Assembly: GCF_001429545.1 (NCBI RefSeq) | Contig: NZ_LMSP01000034.1 | Coordinates: forward strand, 92,831-156,830 | From: Paenibacillus sp. Soil787 | GTDB lineage: Bacteria > Bacillota > Bacilli > Paenibacillales > NBRC-103111 | DNA length: 64,000 nt | Reading direction: 5' to 3' | Shown: piece after piece, positions 1 to 10,005 of the stretch | How the letters are laid out: every line of letters starts with the position of its first letter | How positions within the stretch are numbered: position 1 is the first letter of the stretch | Program-made: the position numbers and the translations under genes | Notes under the pieces: model-generated | Told to the model about the DNA's origin: nothing | What the model saw: only the letters and a program-made list of their open reading frames with translations | Database searches by the model: none

Positions 1-3000
1 ATACCCAAGTTATCAATCCACCCATTATTCACAAAGCGTGTTACTAATGTCTGCATAGACGCGATGCTTGTCGTGGTCTGGAACGATATCGTTTGATTGC
101 CCACATTCCCTGCCATATCGCTCGCCGTTACGACATACGTATGCGAACCAAGCGGCAGCGTATAGAGAGGAATTGTTACCCCTTGCTGCAACCCAATCGT
201 ATCCAGCGTTATCGTTGTTTTGCTGTTATCGCTCCCGGACAGATTATCGCTCAGCGTAATGAAAGGTGTAATATCCGTAGAATCGCTGTAAGACCCGTAC
301 ACGAGTCCGGTAACGGAGATTGCCGGCGGAGTCGAATCCAGATTAAAGCTGGTCGTTTTTGCCGTCTCTACATTCTCGGCATTGTCCGTTGAACGATAGC
401 TGACGGTATATATGCCATCCTCTTTAAACGTTACCGGCACCGTATACGCTTGCCATGTCGTCCCGCCGTCCATACTGTACTCCGTCTTCGCTACACCCGA
501 CAGATTGTCTGCAGCGCTGAGGCTTACCGTTACCGGCTGCACATACCAGCCATTTTGCCCGGTCGTTCCGCTTGTTATCGCATTCGATACCGGCGCCGTC
601 TTGTCGATCTGCACCGTTACGGTATGTGCGGCTTCCACATTGCCTGCCGAGTCCACGCTCCAATATACTAACGTATGCGTTCCCTCGGTAGTCAAGGTAA
701 CCGAGTTCCCGGTTTGTTGCGCGCCGCCGTCTACTTTGAAAAAGGTTGAGGCAACGCCGGAATCTGCATCAATCGCATTGAAGTTTACCTTCGTATCCTT
801 GTTGACCCATCCCTGCGGCGCATCATCCGTTGTAACCGGAGGCGTCAAGTCTGTTGATTTCACTGCCCCATGCAATCTCAGCTCAGCCATATTGCCATAC
901 CATGCATTAGGATTGTACATACGGATATAACGGTACGATTCGGAGCCGCTAATCGCCAATGTTTGCCACTGCGCTGTAGACACCGCTGCTGTCGAGAGAG
1001 TCGTCCAATTCGCGTTATCGTTGGATCCCTGGACCACTGTACCATTAAGTCTGGTATATAAATTTTGGTCTTGCCTTCCCAGCACCTCTACACTCGAAAG
1101 CGTGGCTTGATTGCTTTTCTTAAAGTCAAAGGTAATATAGCTTCCCGATCCGCCGCCATTTAAGCGGAAATCGGAATTCGTACTTGAATTGTAATCGAAT
1201 AAATAATTCACCTGTTGCAATGTTTGTGCTGCAGTTCTTCCTGAAGTAGAATCGATTAAATTGGCGATTTTCGACACATTAATCAAATCCGACTCGTCGG
1301 CAAGGTACAGAGTGGCGTCAGCTGCTGTAGAAACCGCCGGGTATCCATCCGTTCCATCTTGCAGCTTGTAATTAATAGCGTATGTTACCGGTCCTTTTGC
1401 TGCATTCGGATTCAAGGTCGCCACTGCGGTCCAGTAGATATTGTCTTGCGTGCTGACTGTTGCGTCTTGGCCTTGGATCGCAACCTTGACTTTATTAATA
1501 GCTTCTCTTGCTTTGAAGGTTAGTTTTACCGTGTTGCCTGGAACAATCCTGTTTATGACGCTCTGATCCGAACTCATCTTAGCCCATTCGACTTTGTTGT
1601 GGAATGTAACAATGCCATGCAATCTCAGCTCAGCCATATTGCCATACCAAGCATTAGGATTGTACATACGGATATAACGGTACGGTTCGGAGCCGCTAAT
1701 CGCCAATGTTTGCCACTGCACTGTAGACACCGCTGCTGTCGAGATAGTCGTCCAATTCGCGTTATCGTTGGATCCCTGAACCACTGCACCCTTAATTCTG
1801 GTATATAAATTTTGGTCTTGTCTTCCCAGCACATCTACACTCGAAAGCGTGGCTTGATTGCCTTCCTTAAAGTCAAAGGTAATATAGCTTCCCGATCCGC
1901 CGCCGTTTAAGCGGAAATCGGAATTCGTACTTGGATTGTTATCGAATAAATAATTCACCTGTGTCAATGTTTGTGCTGCAGTTCTTCCTGAAGTAGAATC
2001 AATTAGATTAGTGAGATAAATCGGTGCATTAATTAAGTCAAGTGTACTGATGGTTTGTCCGCTAATCGTAATCGTCGCGGAGCCTTTTGCATCGCTGCCG
2101 TCAAGGGCTGTTGCAACCACCGTCACTTTCCCATCATTTGAAGCTGTTAGCAATCCATTGGCATCGATCACTGCTTTATCTGTCGCCGTTGTACCATCTT
2201 CTTCGTAGACGCTCCATTTGACAATTTGGTCCACGCCAGCAGGCAGAACATTAGCCTGCATTTGCAGCGAGCCATTCTTGGTAGAGATCGCATTCGCGCC
2301 TCCTGCACCATTTACAGAGATCGAAAGATCCGGAGCATATTTGGCTTTCAAGTAAGCTTCTACACGTTGCATATCTGAATCCAATAGGGCTTTATTGTAA
2401 ACAAGCACCTCCGCGATATCTCCGTCTATTGTGTTACTATTATTCTGACCTAGTACAAATCCAGTCCATGGTTGAGCTAAATTTAAAAACTTATCTGCTA
2501 TCTTAGTTCCATTCTTGTATAATTTCGCTTTTCCGTTGTTTGATACATACGCAATTCTATACAATCCATTCGGGACTAATGTATTAGCTACGGGTCCATC
2601 TGAAGGAATGATCCTCGGACTGATTCTGGGCCCGGTGTATATCTCCCCATTGGCTGAAGTAGTAAATAAATATTGTCCCCAGCCGCCTGCTGCACCAATG
2701 GTCTGGTTAAAACTCTTCACCGTTCGAGGTTTAAGCACAAATATCACTGTAGGTGAATTCATATTCCCCGTAACACCATTGGATAACAAATTGTCATCTA
2801 CGCCATCAAACCGGATGACCGGTTTACTATTCAATCCATTGCTTACTAAGGTGGGCTGATACCCGGCAATTGCTTGAACCGCATCGTTCGCATTTCTTGA
2901 TTGATCTGCCCATGCACTTACTTTGCCATACCCATCAGTTGTAACTCCCTCATCGGCTTTTAGCCATAGTTTGAGATTAGAACTTGCAGGAGGTACATAT

Positions 3001-6000
3001 GGAGTCACTTGCACTTCAGCCAATGACAGATAGTTGGAGCCGGTTAGTTGAATTTTAACATATCTACCTTTAGCCCCTATTGCATTTACTGTCGTGCTTG
3101 GATTCGGATAGGTCGTCTGATGGTTGCTCCAGACCACATTTTGGTTTTGATCCAAGATCGAGACCACGTAATCGCCCAGCTGGTTCATACAACAAACATC
3201 GGTTCTATTGAAAATTTTAATATTGCCAATACTATAATTGCTTCCAAGATCAACCATCCACCATGGCTGGGCTTCATATGTCGTTTGTGAGACCGAACCG
3301 CCGCTGAAAGTACTGTCCGTATTTCCATCTACAGCAAGGCTTGCATTGCCATCGAGTGTTGAGCTTTGGGTGGCTGTTTTGCCATAAGCTAAATTTATAG
3401 AACCTGTAACAGCTGCGCTCAGTTCGTTCGAATTGGCACTTTCCCCGGCAGTGCTGATGGCAGAAATAACAAAATAATAATTGCCGGATAGCAGGTCCGA
3501 GAAGGTGTAGTCTGCACTTACATACGGTACGGTGATCGTATAGTTGTAGTTTCCAGGTGTTGTGCCGTACTTAATTTTATAACCCGTAGCGTTGCCGAAA
3601 TTGGACCAATTCAACGTCATTTGCCCGTAATCCGATGTTGCCATGTTTAATGTAGGAGTAGCAGGCGTTGCTGCGGCTCCATAATTGAATTTGGCATTGA
3701 ACGTTTTACCAAGTGAACCGTTTACTTGCACCGTCATCTTAATTGTTGGGCTCAACTGGGTTACCTGGATTCCCGGATCCAGCGAGATGATGCCTGTAGC
3801 GCTCTTATTGATCTCGATGTTGATTGTTCCCATATTGGCCTGCGTTGGATCAGAAATCCCTACATCGATAGTATTTGTCGATTGCAGTGTCGTGACAGAT
3901 GCTTTTTTATCGCTTGTAATGAAGCTCGATCCGTTAACGTTCACGGATTTGGTGATATCGTTCCAAAAGTTCGCTCCTACTGCGTTCAGCGTAGTATCCT
4001 GCACAGCCTGCACATCCGTTGAATTTTCCAGGATGTTGAAATCCGGATTGCTTGCATAACTGGCCATATCCGCGGCGCTCTTATTCGGCAGCACTGCATA
4101 GGCGTAGGATGCGTTCATAGGGTTGGAGCCGTGTTCGAAGGCGAGACTCATAAAATTATTCGTATACTGCGTCGTGTTACCATATAATCCGTTTATATCG
4201 GACCACGCGCCCGTTCTTGACTCACGCAACCCGTAAAGGGCAGCCGTTCCAGGGAAATAGTAGCCGATATCGGATCCGGGCACATTCCCTTCCAGATGCG
4301 CCCATTTCACACCGCTCATCGATTCCGACCATCCGAGCGCATTCGATTTGGCCGTTCCGTTTACCGTCAGCGTGTTGTTGCCGTTGCTATTCAGCTTGCG
4401 GTTTTCTACGATCGTTTCCACATTTGCGTTGTTTGTATTCGTAATACCTGTGCCAAGAGCGACCATTTTATCTCCGAACATAAACCATGATTTCTTCCCC
4501 TGCAGCGGGCTGCCCGTAACATTGGAAAGGGAAAAATTCATGCCAGCCGAACTGTAAAGCCCATCAACTGAAGATCCCCCCGCCCAATTATCAGTGTTAA
4601 AATAAGGGGTCGATTGTTTCGGCACCCCGCTCGTGCCATCCGTTGTGGTTCCCGGCAAACGATAACTATTAACAGTCGGCCAGTAATTGCTTGAATATTG
4701 AGTCAAATCATTGTTATACAGGTTTGTCATGCCAACGCCGGTCCAATAGCCTTTAAGGTTCTCGCCGTTCATAACCTCTGCAGCAGAAATACGGTCCGAA
4801 AACAAGCTAAGTCCGAATGCAAATCCTGGACGTTGATGAACTACTCGACTCATACTCGCAAATACTTTGCTTCGGATCAACTCGCCGCCCGGCGTAATCG
4901 AAGAATCGCTCATTGTCGATTTCAGAAGCGTAGTATCAGAAATAGAGCCGCTATACAAGAAGGTGGTATCCTCCTGAATCCATGCTTTAGCCATACTTTT
5001 GAATAATGCCGCTTTATCAGGTGGCGCTGATAGAGCCAAGCGTAAAATCGAAATGATTATCCCTTTGCCAGCCCCATGATCTCCCGATCCTGGTCTCGAT
5101 ATCGACCTCCCACTTACCATGTCCATCAAGGCACCTTTATACATTAGAGGTTGAATGGATTCAGTGACAAATTTATAGACGTTATTGACGACATTGGGAT
5201 CGATAATTGCCCATGTTGAACCATTTAATAGAAAAAGTAATTTAGACATATCATCTAACAATACAGTCCCGTAGCCCCCCGTATATGCAATAAATTGGTG
5301 GAAAACGTATGAGCCGTCCGGATAAGGTCCTTCAGATGCGGAAACAGTGTCGAAAATCTCGCTGCTGAGTGCATCCCGGGCAGCGCTGATTTTGTCACTG
5401 GACTTGCCGAGGATACCCCGAAGCGCTACAATTAATGCTCTATCCGCTCGGTTTGCCCCTGTAGATACATATCCTATCCAAACGGTCGGATCGGGTGCAA
5501 ATCGGTCAAGCGCCTTAACATAATTGCTAACTTGCGTTGCCGTTAATTGATCATACATAAGAATCGTGGCATTTGCCAATGTAAGAGGAGCACCAATTTC
5601 CATATCCCAGCCGCTACACACACTATCGCTCACAGGTGGTGTATTCTCATTATATTTATTCGTATACATCCAATCCAAACCATTGACAATGTCAGTCTTT
5701 AACGCCTCGTTCTGATAGAGGGCGGAGCCTTTTGTGGAGTAGGCAAGCGCCATTCCTCTCAAACGCGAGAAATTAGAAAGAGGCGAACAATTGGCTGCTG
5801 TATCGCTCCATAAATAAGTCCTGTTCGAATCTTTATTCAAGGTATCCCAGGACCCAAAAGCGCCATCGGTGATGATTTGGATCCTATCGGCAATATCCGG
5901 ATCCGTAACAGGTGTACTATAGCCGGAGCTCCCGGTGAATAAGTCGAACCACTTCATCCGTAGCGTATCATATTCGTCAGAAGCGGCGGATGCTTTACCT

Positions 6001-6086
6001 GCGAATGTAATAAAGGGCAAGAAAAAAGCCGAAAGCATCGTGATGAGAAGTAAGATATTGATCCTCTTTATTTTTTTGTGTGTCAT
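1..6086 (-). CDS. secreted multidomain polysaccharide lyase family 8 protein (3' end beyond window)
   Basis: I read an open frame of 2028 codons that is still open at base 1. The ATG at 6086 follows GAGGTGG. Residues 1-36 form a signal peptide ending near ASA-A. Residues ~40-700 are a PL8 lyase (hyaluronate/chondroitin/xanthan type): an aromatic WDMEIGAP motif near 160, then Asn212 (GANRADR), His263, Tyr272 (YTGGYG) and Arg327/Arg331 (SGRSISR). These spacings match the Asn/His/Tyr/Arg catalytic set of streptococcal hyaluronate lyase. Then follow an FN3 domain (~803-890), a discoidin/F5-8C domain (~893-1030), a LamG-like domain (~1035-1250), an Ig-like domain, two nearly identical F5-8C-like modules (~1353-1496, ~1597-1742) and Ig-like/OmpL47-type modules. 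It should cleave an acidic polysaccharide outside the cell by beta-elimination; the substrate cannot be told. It is the last gene of the importer operon upstream. Confidence 0.93.
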   Translation of the reverse strand, partial: MTHKKIKRINILLLITMLSAFFLPFITFAGKASAASDEYDTLRMKWFDLFTGSSGYSTPVTDPDIADRIQIITDGAFGSWDTLNKDSNRTYLWSDTAANCSPLSNFSRLRGMALAYSTKGSALYQNEALKTDIVNGLDWMYTNKYNENTPPVSDSVCSGWDMEIGAPLTLANATILMYDQLTATQVSNYVKALDRFAPDPTVWIGYVSTGANRADRALIVALRGILGKSSDKISAARDALSSEIFDTVSASEGPYPDGSYVFHQFIAYTGGYGTVLLDDMSKLLFLLNGSTWAIIDPNVVNNVYKFVTESIQPLMYKGALMDMVSGRSISRPGSGDHGAGKGIIISILRLALSAPPDKAALFKSMAKAWIQEDTTFLYSGSISDTTLLKSTMSDSSITPGGELIRSKVFASMSRVVHQRPGFAFGLSLFSDRISAAEVMNGENLKGYWTGVGMTNLYNNDLTQYSSNYWPTVNSYRLPGTTTDGTSGVPKQSTPYFNTDNWAGGSSVDGLYSSAGMNFSLSNVTGSPLQGKKSWFMFGDKMVALGTGITNTNNANVETIVENRKLNSNGNNTLTVNGTAKSNALGWSESMSGVKWAHLEGNVPGSDIGYYFPGTAALYGLRESRTGAWSDINGLYGNTTQYTNNFMSLAFEHGSNPMNASYAYAVLPNKSAADMASYASNPDFNILENSTDVQAVQDTTLNAVGANFWNDITKSVNVNGSSFITSDKKASVTTLQSTNTIDVGISDPTQANMGTINIEINKSATGIISLDPGIQVTQLSPTIKMTVQVNGSLGKTFNAKFNYGAAATPATPTLNMATSDYGQMTLNWSNFGNATGYKIKYGTTPGNYNYTITVPYVSADYTFSDLLSGNYYFVISAISTAGESANSNELSAAVTGSINLAYGKTATQSSTLDGNASLAVDGNTDSTFSGGSVSQTTYEAQPWWMVDLGSNYSIGNIKIFNRTDVCCMNQLGDYVVSILDQNQNVVWSNHQTTYPNPSTTVNAIGAKGRYVKIQLTGSNYLSLAEVQVTPYVPPASSNLKLWLKADEGVTTDGYGKVSAWADQSRNANDAVQAIAGYQPTLVSNGLNSKPVIRFDGVDDNLLSNGVTGNMNSPTVIFVLKPRTVKSFNQTIGAAGGWGQYLFTTSANGEIYTGPRISPRIIPSDGPVANTLVPNGLYRIAYVSNNGKAKLYKNGTKIADKFLNLAQPWTGFVLGQNNSNTIDGDIAEVLVYNKALLDSDMQRVEAYLKAKYAPDLSISVNGAGGANAISTKNGSLQMQANVLPAGVDQIVKWSVYEEDGTTATDKAVIDANGLLTASNDGKVTVVATALDGSDAKGSATITISGQTISTLDLINAPIYLTNLIDSTSGRTAAQTLTQVNYLFDNNPSTNSDFRLNGGGSGSYITFDFKEGNQATLSSVDVLGRQDQNLYTRIKGAVVQGSNDNANWTTISTAAVSTVQWQTLAISGSEPYRYIRMYNPNAWYGNMAELRLHGIVTFHNKVEWAKMSSDQSVINRIVPGNTVKLTFKAREAINKVKVAIQGQDATVSTQDNIYWTAVATLNPNAAKGPVTYAINYKLQDGTDGYPAVSTAADATLYLADESDLINVSKIANLIDSTSGRTAAQTLQQVNYLFDYNSSTNSDFRLNGGGSGSYITFDFKKSNQATLSSVEVLGRQDQNLYTRLNGTVVQGSNDNANWTTLSTAAVSTAQWQTLAISGSESYRYIRMYNPNAWYGNMAELRLHGAVKSTDLTPPVTTDDAPQGWVNKDTKVNFNAIDADSGVASTFFKVDGGAQQTGNSVTLTTEGTHTLVYWSVDSAGNVEAAHTVTVQIDKTAPVSNAITSGTTGQNGWYVQPVTVSLSAADNLSGVAKTEYSMDGGTTWQAYTVPVTFKEDGIYTVSYRSTDNAENVETAKTTSFNLDSTPPAISVTGLVYGSYSDSTDITPFITLSDNLSGSDNSKTTITLDTIGLQQGVTIPLYTLPLGSHTYVVTASDMAGNVGNQTISFQTTTSIASMQTLVTRFVNNGWIDNLG
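868..1260 (-). repeat. internal direct repeat, copy 2 (F5/8C-like module)
   Basis: Nearly identical to 1615-2007 at a constant offset of 747 bases (249 codons, in frame). It encodes a discoidin-like carbohydrate-binding module of the lyase containing the SYRYIRMYNPNAWYGNMAEL segment. The few differences are scattered single bases, so the duplication looks recent or is homogenised. Confidence 0.9.
1615..2007 (-). repeat. internal direct repeat, copy 1 (F5/8C-like module)
   Basis: Partner of 868-1260. The encoded module differs from the other copy at only a few residues (for example SEPYRY against SESYRY). The copies are separated by an Ig-like spacer domain, so the duplicated unit may be module plus spacer. 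Confidence 0.9.
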
Positions 6087-6107
6087 AATTAAACCACCTC
6101 TCGATTT

Positions 6108-6257
6108 TTAAATAAATTTTACCCTCAACATGCGCCGAAGCAGATGAGACATAGGTATGTCGCAAATATGGAAGCGCTTTCCTAATTTCCCATAATCAAA
6201 GTCGTATAGCTTCCAATGTAAACGGTCCGTGCCAAGCTGCATCAATAAATTGAACAT
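6108..6257 (-). CDS. small ORF of 49 codons between binding protein and lyase
   Basis: ATG at 6257 lies seven bases after a near-perfect ribosome site (GAAAGGAGG), and the frame ends with TAA at 6108, only 22 bases before the lyase start. The predicted peptide is basic and aromatic (HWKLYDFDYGKLGKRF near the middle) and ends in RRMLRVKFI. There is no signal peptide or clear membrane segment. I do not recognise the family. It could be a real small protein, a translated leader coupling translation to the lyase gene, or the remnant of a larger gene. The ribosome site is better than those of most neighbours, which argues for translation. Confidence 0.5.
   Translation of the reverse strand: MFNLLMQLGTDRLHWKLYDFDYGKLGKRFHICDIPMSHLLRRMLRVKFI
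6169..6182. promoter_or_regulatory. cre/LacI-type palindrome inside the small ORF
   Basis: TGGAAGCGCTTTCC matches the CcpA cre consensus TGWAANCGNTNWCA at 12 of 14 positions and has the central CG dyad of LacI-family operators. It lies between the importer genes and the lyase, where a bound CcpA-type protein could act as a roadblock to transcription of the lyase. Confidence 0.4.
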
Positions 6258-6294
6258 ATTTATTTCCTCCTTTCAGTCAGTTATTTATTAGAAT

Positions 6295-6321
6295 AGCAGA
6301 CTCTACTATGTAGAGCCTGCT
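6295..6321 (-). terminator. stem-loop after the binding-protein gene
   Basis: AGCAG-x-CTCTAC / GTAGAG-x-CTGCT hairpin with a three-base loop just after the binding-protein stop. No U-run follows, so it may stabilise the upstream message or attenuate lyase expression rather than terminate fully. Confidence 0.5.
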
Positions 6322-6328
6322 TCTACCG

Positions 6329-7933
6329 CTACTTCAAGTAAAGACGATTAGCTGCCTCCGTTGCATCATTGCCCCATTCTTGCTTCCATTGTCCGATAAA
6401 TTTATCGAAATCGTTAAGCGTTTTGGAGCCAATTATCACTTGGGCAAACATCCCACCCCACTCATCATACTTCGCCTTTCTTTTAACATCCAAATTCTCT
6501 CCCGATTGGCTAATAAGGGGGCCACTCACCCAACTGATTGCCCAATCTGTGTTTTCTCGAGAATAAATACCGGAAGGATCCTCGGCATATTTCTTAAGAT
6601 TATCCGTGTAATTCTTACTCTTGATTGTTTTCACTAAATCCCAGTTAACACCAGGACTTCCAGCTGCTGTGAACCATTCAAAACCTTCCTTTACTTTGCC
6701 GTCCGAGTTGTTGAACTCTTTCTTGATAACAGGAATTCCATTAACGATATCATACGTTTTTCCTTCTATTCCGTAGCTTCTAAGCATGTAGATTTCTTTA
6801 TCGTTAAACAATTTGTCAACGACACCCATTACGGCATGCAACTTGTCCGGATCTTTCTCAAGCGCTTTGCTGAAGCTGACTCCTTTAATGCCAACAAGTT
6901 CGTAAGCGCTAAGTGCCGGCTTAACATTATCCTTCCATTTAGGAAAAGGAGCCCATTGAATCTTGAGCTTTGGATTTTTTGCAGCTAATGAATCGAAGAT
7001 GGATCCCAAGGACCCTTCCGTATAAGGTGCATTGATAACATTGTCAAGCTTTGCGTATTGGTAGGAAACCGTATTCCCGTTAATCCATTCATTATCAAGT
7101 GCAGCTTTATCCATGGTAATCCACTCGGGATTAATATAACCCGCCTTGTACCAACGTGATAGAAGTTCAAGCGCATCGCGCATTTCGGGCATATAGGGTC
7201 CAAATACCAGCTTGTTGTCCTTTTTTTGCCAAGAATCGTAGGATGTTCCGAAAGCAGCGATGAACGAATAGAACGATTGGTATATCAAGTCTTTGCCTCG
7301 AGCGGTAATGGGATATTTGTTAGGATATTTTTGTTTATATGCTTTAAGAAACACTTCCCAATCATTAAGAGTTTTGGGCATCTGTAACCCAAACTCATCC
7401 AACAAGTCCTGACGGATGACAAGTCCATAGGGGTAAGTCAGCTCTTTATTACCCATTGAGATTGTTGCCAATTTTCCGTCAACAGAGAAACGATCGAACA
7501 CGGTCTGTTTATCGTAACCTTGTTCTTTATATTGTTTAATCGCAGCCTCATAAGTAAGCGGCATGTATTTTTTCAGATCATCTTCCGTAAATTTCGCTGT
7601 CCCGTTCTTCTTTATATCTTCTGTATAGGGACTGAAAACGTCCGGCAAATCGTTCGAGGCATAGTAAAGATTCAACTTCTGTTCGTAATCAGGGGCATCA
7701 GGGACTGCTGTAACCTTCAAATCCTGTCCCAGCTTTTGTGAAATGGTCTTCATGGCCTCCGAATCTGGATTCGGTTGAATACGTGAGGTATAGATATTGA
7801 TCGTATACTTTTTCTGTCCCGCCGGCTTATTTGTTTCTTGAGTCTTGGGAGCAGATGATGTTGAGCAGCCGGCTAACATCCCCGAGACGATTACCGTTGC
7901 CAGTATTGCTGATAACCCATTTTTTTTCTTCAT
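6329..7933 (-). CDS. LplA-type ABC transporter sugar-binding lipoprotein
   Basis: A 534-residue extracellular binding protein for an oligosaccharide importer. The N terminus has a lipoprotein signal peptide with lipobox LAGC (Cys22). The rest resembles the large LplA/YtcQ binding proteins of Bacillus and Paenibacillus (~500-560 residues). The ATG follows GAGGGGTG. Its two permeases lie directly upstream and the PL8 lyase downstream, so it probably captures the unsaturated oligosaccharides the lyase releases. No ATPase gene is linked, as is usual for this class, which shares an MsmX-type ATPase encoded elsewhere. Confidence 0.9.
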   Translation of the reverse strand: MKKKNGLSAILATVIVSGMLAGCSTSSAPKTQETNKPAGQKKYTINIYTSRIQPNPDSEAMKTISQKLGQDLKVTAVPDAPDYEQKLNLYYASNDLPDVFSPYTEDIKKNGTAKFTEDDLKKYMPLTYEAAIKQYKEQGYDKQTVFDRFSVDGKLATISMGNKELTYPYGLVIRQDLLDEFGLQMPKTLNDWEVFLKAYKQKYPNKYPITARGKDLIYQSFYSFIAAFGTSYDSWQKKDNKLVFGPYMPEMRDALELLSRWYKAGYINPEWITMDKAALDNEWINGNTVSYQYAKLDNVINAPYTEGSLGSIFDSLAAKNPKLKIQWAPFPKWKDNVKPALSAYELVGIKGVSFSKALEKDPDKLHAVMGVVDKLFNDKEIYMLRSYGIEGKTYDIVNGIPVIKKEFNNSDGKVKEGFEWFTAAGSPGVNWDLVKTIKSKNYTDNLKKYAEDPSGIYSRENTDWAISWVSGPLISQSGENLDVKRKAKYDEWGGMFAQVIIGSKTLNDFDKFIGQWKQEWGNDATEAANRLYLK

Positions 7934-8014
7934 TGCTTGACACCCCTCAATTGATATTTTTATATAAAGGCTTTGCCCTTACATACTGCTATACTGCATG
8001 AACCAGGACAGGAT

Positions 8015-8902
8015 TCAGCCTTTGACGGCACCAACCAAGATCCCTTTGACAAAATATTTTTGCAAGAATGGATAGACGCATACGATCGGCAAGATAACAA
8101 CCATAAGAATTGCCGCTTTAATCGATTCGGGCGTATACTGCTGACCTTGCAGATCAACAGCAAGTTGAGGATCCAGCCCCGACGTCTGATTGGCATCGTT
8201 AAGCACTTCACGCAATACAATCTGCAGCACTTTGATTTTGTTGTCTGTTATATAAATAAGGGCATCAAACCATGCGTTCCAATGGCCGACCAGCGTCCAT
8301 AATGTAACTGTCGCAATGACAGGAGCGGAAAGAGGGATAATGATCCGAAAGAAAATAAACAGATCATTGGCTCCGTCCATGCGCGCGCTCTCCTCTAGCT
8401 CATCCGGAATGGAATAGTAAAAATTTCGTAATATGATGATATTCCAAGCAGTTACTAGACCAGGCAGGATAAGGGACCATACAGTATTCGTCAGGTGGAG
8501 GTTCTTAACCAAAAGGTATGTCGGGACCAAGCCGCCTCCGAAAAACAACGTGAAAACCACGATCCACATCCAAACTTTGCGCCCCCACAAATATACCTTT
8601 GCAAGCGGATAGGCCATCATCGAGGTCACGAGCACAGTGAGCAGCGTACCTGCAATGGTACGATAGGCCGTCCAATAGTAAGCCTTGTAGATCGTATCCC
8701 CGATAAATATTCGTTTGTAGGCGTCAAGCGTTGGATGCAGCGTATAGAGATGCAAACTAATGAGCTGCGCTTCCGCCGGTTGGCTAAAGGACAATACCAA
8801 TTGCTGCCAGAAGGGATAAAGTATAGTAAGTGACAAGACCATAAGAATCGTAATATTCATGAAATCGAAAGTCTTCTCTGATCTGTTCTTTTGTATTGTC
8901 AT
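8015..8902 (-). CDS. ABC sugar permease, LplC/YtcP type
   Basis: A 295-residue inner-membrane permease (MalG-like half) of a CUT1 importer. I place the start at the ATG at 8902 because AGGAG stands seven bases before it; a longer frame upstream overlaps the previous gene and lacks such a site. About six membrane segments are visible, the first being ITILMVLSLTILYPFW. The cytoplasmic EAA loop reads EESARMDGANDLFIFFRIIIPLS (given here in part as EESARMDGAND), and the C terminus has the family's typical KYFVKGILVGAVKG. It pairs with the gene at 8916-9878. Confidence 0.92.
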   Translation of the reverse strand: MTIQKNRSEKTFDFMNITILMVLSLTILYPFWQQLVLSFSQPAEAQLISLHLYTLHPTLDAYKRIFIGDTIYKAYYWTAYRTIAGTLLTVLVTSMMAYPLAKVYLWGRKVWMWIVVFTLFFGGGLVPTYLLVKNLHLTNTVWSLILPGLVTAWNIIILRNFYYSIPDELEESARMDGANDLFIFFRIIIPLSAPVIATVTLWTLVGHWNAWFDALIYITDNKIKVLQIVLREVLNDANQTSGLDPQLAVDLQGQQYTPESIKAAILMVVILPIVCVYPFLQKYFVKGILVGAVKG

Positions 8903-8915
8903 CGTTTGCTCCTGT

Positions 8916-9878
8916 CTACCAGATCGAGTGGTCAGTAAATTTACGGACAAGCCAGTTACTTGATACAACAAGAATCATTGCAACGACCCCCTTACACAGT
9001 CCTACTGCCGTGCCGAAGCTATATTGAAAATCAGCAAGCCCAATACGATATACATAAGTATCGATAATGTCCGCCACGCCATAAACGACCGGATTGTATA
9101 AGTTCAAGATTTGATCAAAGCCAGCATCAAGCACATTCCCAAGCTGCAATATAAACAGGATGCTGATTACGGGAAGCAAGCTAGGCAAGGTGATATGCAG
9201 CATTTGCTTGAATCGACCGGCCCCATCCATTTTTGCTGCCTCGTAAAGCTCCCCGCTTATTCCGGCAATAGCCGCCAAGTAAATAACGCTTCCATATCCA
9301 AACTCTTTCCAAATATTTGAGGTCACTACAATGGCAAGAAAAGAACCGGGTTGCGTTAGAAGAACTTTCGTTTCCCAATCAAAAAGCTTAGAAATCAATC
9401 CATAAAGACCATAGCTTGGCGATAATAATTGAAAAATCAATCCAGAAATAACGACCCAGGATAAGAAATGGGGCAAGTACGAAATGGTCTGGAAAATCCG
9501 TTTTGCTTTCTTGCGCGTCACCTCATTTAACAATAATGCAAACACGATAGGCGCAGGAAAAGCGAAAAGCAGATTTAACATACTGATCCTTAACGTATTA
9601 AATAAAATGTGCATGACGGCATCTGATTGAAATATCCGATTGAAATATTTCATCCCTGCCCAAGGGCTCCCTAAGATCCCATCCATCGGATTGAATTCCT
9701 TAAAAGCTAACACGACTCCGTACATTGGGATATATTTAAAAACAATAAAATAGATCAATCCCGGTAGCAGGAGCAGAAACAGGTACTTTTGCCTGGCAAG
9801 CTGGATACATGTTTGGGCTAGCTTCGTCTTGGGCACAACCATTATCTGTTTATCTACCTGTGCCAGTTGTTGGTTCAT
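8916..9878 (-). CDS. ABC sugar permease, LplB type
   Basis: A 320-residue MalF-like permease half of the same importer. The ATG at 9878 is preceded by AAGGAGG at ideal spacing, so the in-frame upstream extension is not used. The family signature near the first membrane segment (YIPMYGVVLAFKEFNP) and the EAA loop (EAAKMDGAGRFKQ) are clear. It is the first gene after the terminator at 10006-10029, so it probably has its own promoter in 9879-10005, activated by the AraC-type regulator upstream. Confidence 0.92.
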   Translation of the reverse strand: MNQQLAQVDKQIMVVPKTKLAQTCIQLARQKYLFLLLLPGLIYFIVFKYIPMYGVVLAFKEFNPMDGILGSPWAGMKYFNRIFQSDAVMHILFNTLRISMLNLLFAFPAPIVFALLLNEVTRKKAKRIFQTISYLPHFLSWVVISGLIFQLLSPSYGLYGLISKLFDWETKVLLTQPGSFLAIVVTSNIWKEFGYGSVIYLAAIAGISGELYEAAKMDGAGRFKQMLHITLPSLLPVISILFILQLGNVLDAGFDQILNLYNPVVYGVADIIDTYVYRIGLADFQYSFGTAVGLCKGVVAMILVVSSNWLVRKFTDHSIW

Positions 9879-10005
9879 CAGCGGTTCCTCCTTAACTCCT
9901 TTTTGTACTCTTATTTTAACAACCAATACCTATTCATGAGAATGATCGTATTATGTATTTCATGATCAAATCATACCTAACCGCATTCATTTTGCAAGTT
10001 ACGAC

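Noticed and set aside
412-930. Plus-strand open frame of 172 codons opposite the lyase
   Set aside because: It lies wholly opposite a coding frame with clear domains, has no ribosome site and no recognisable motif.
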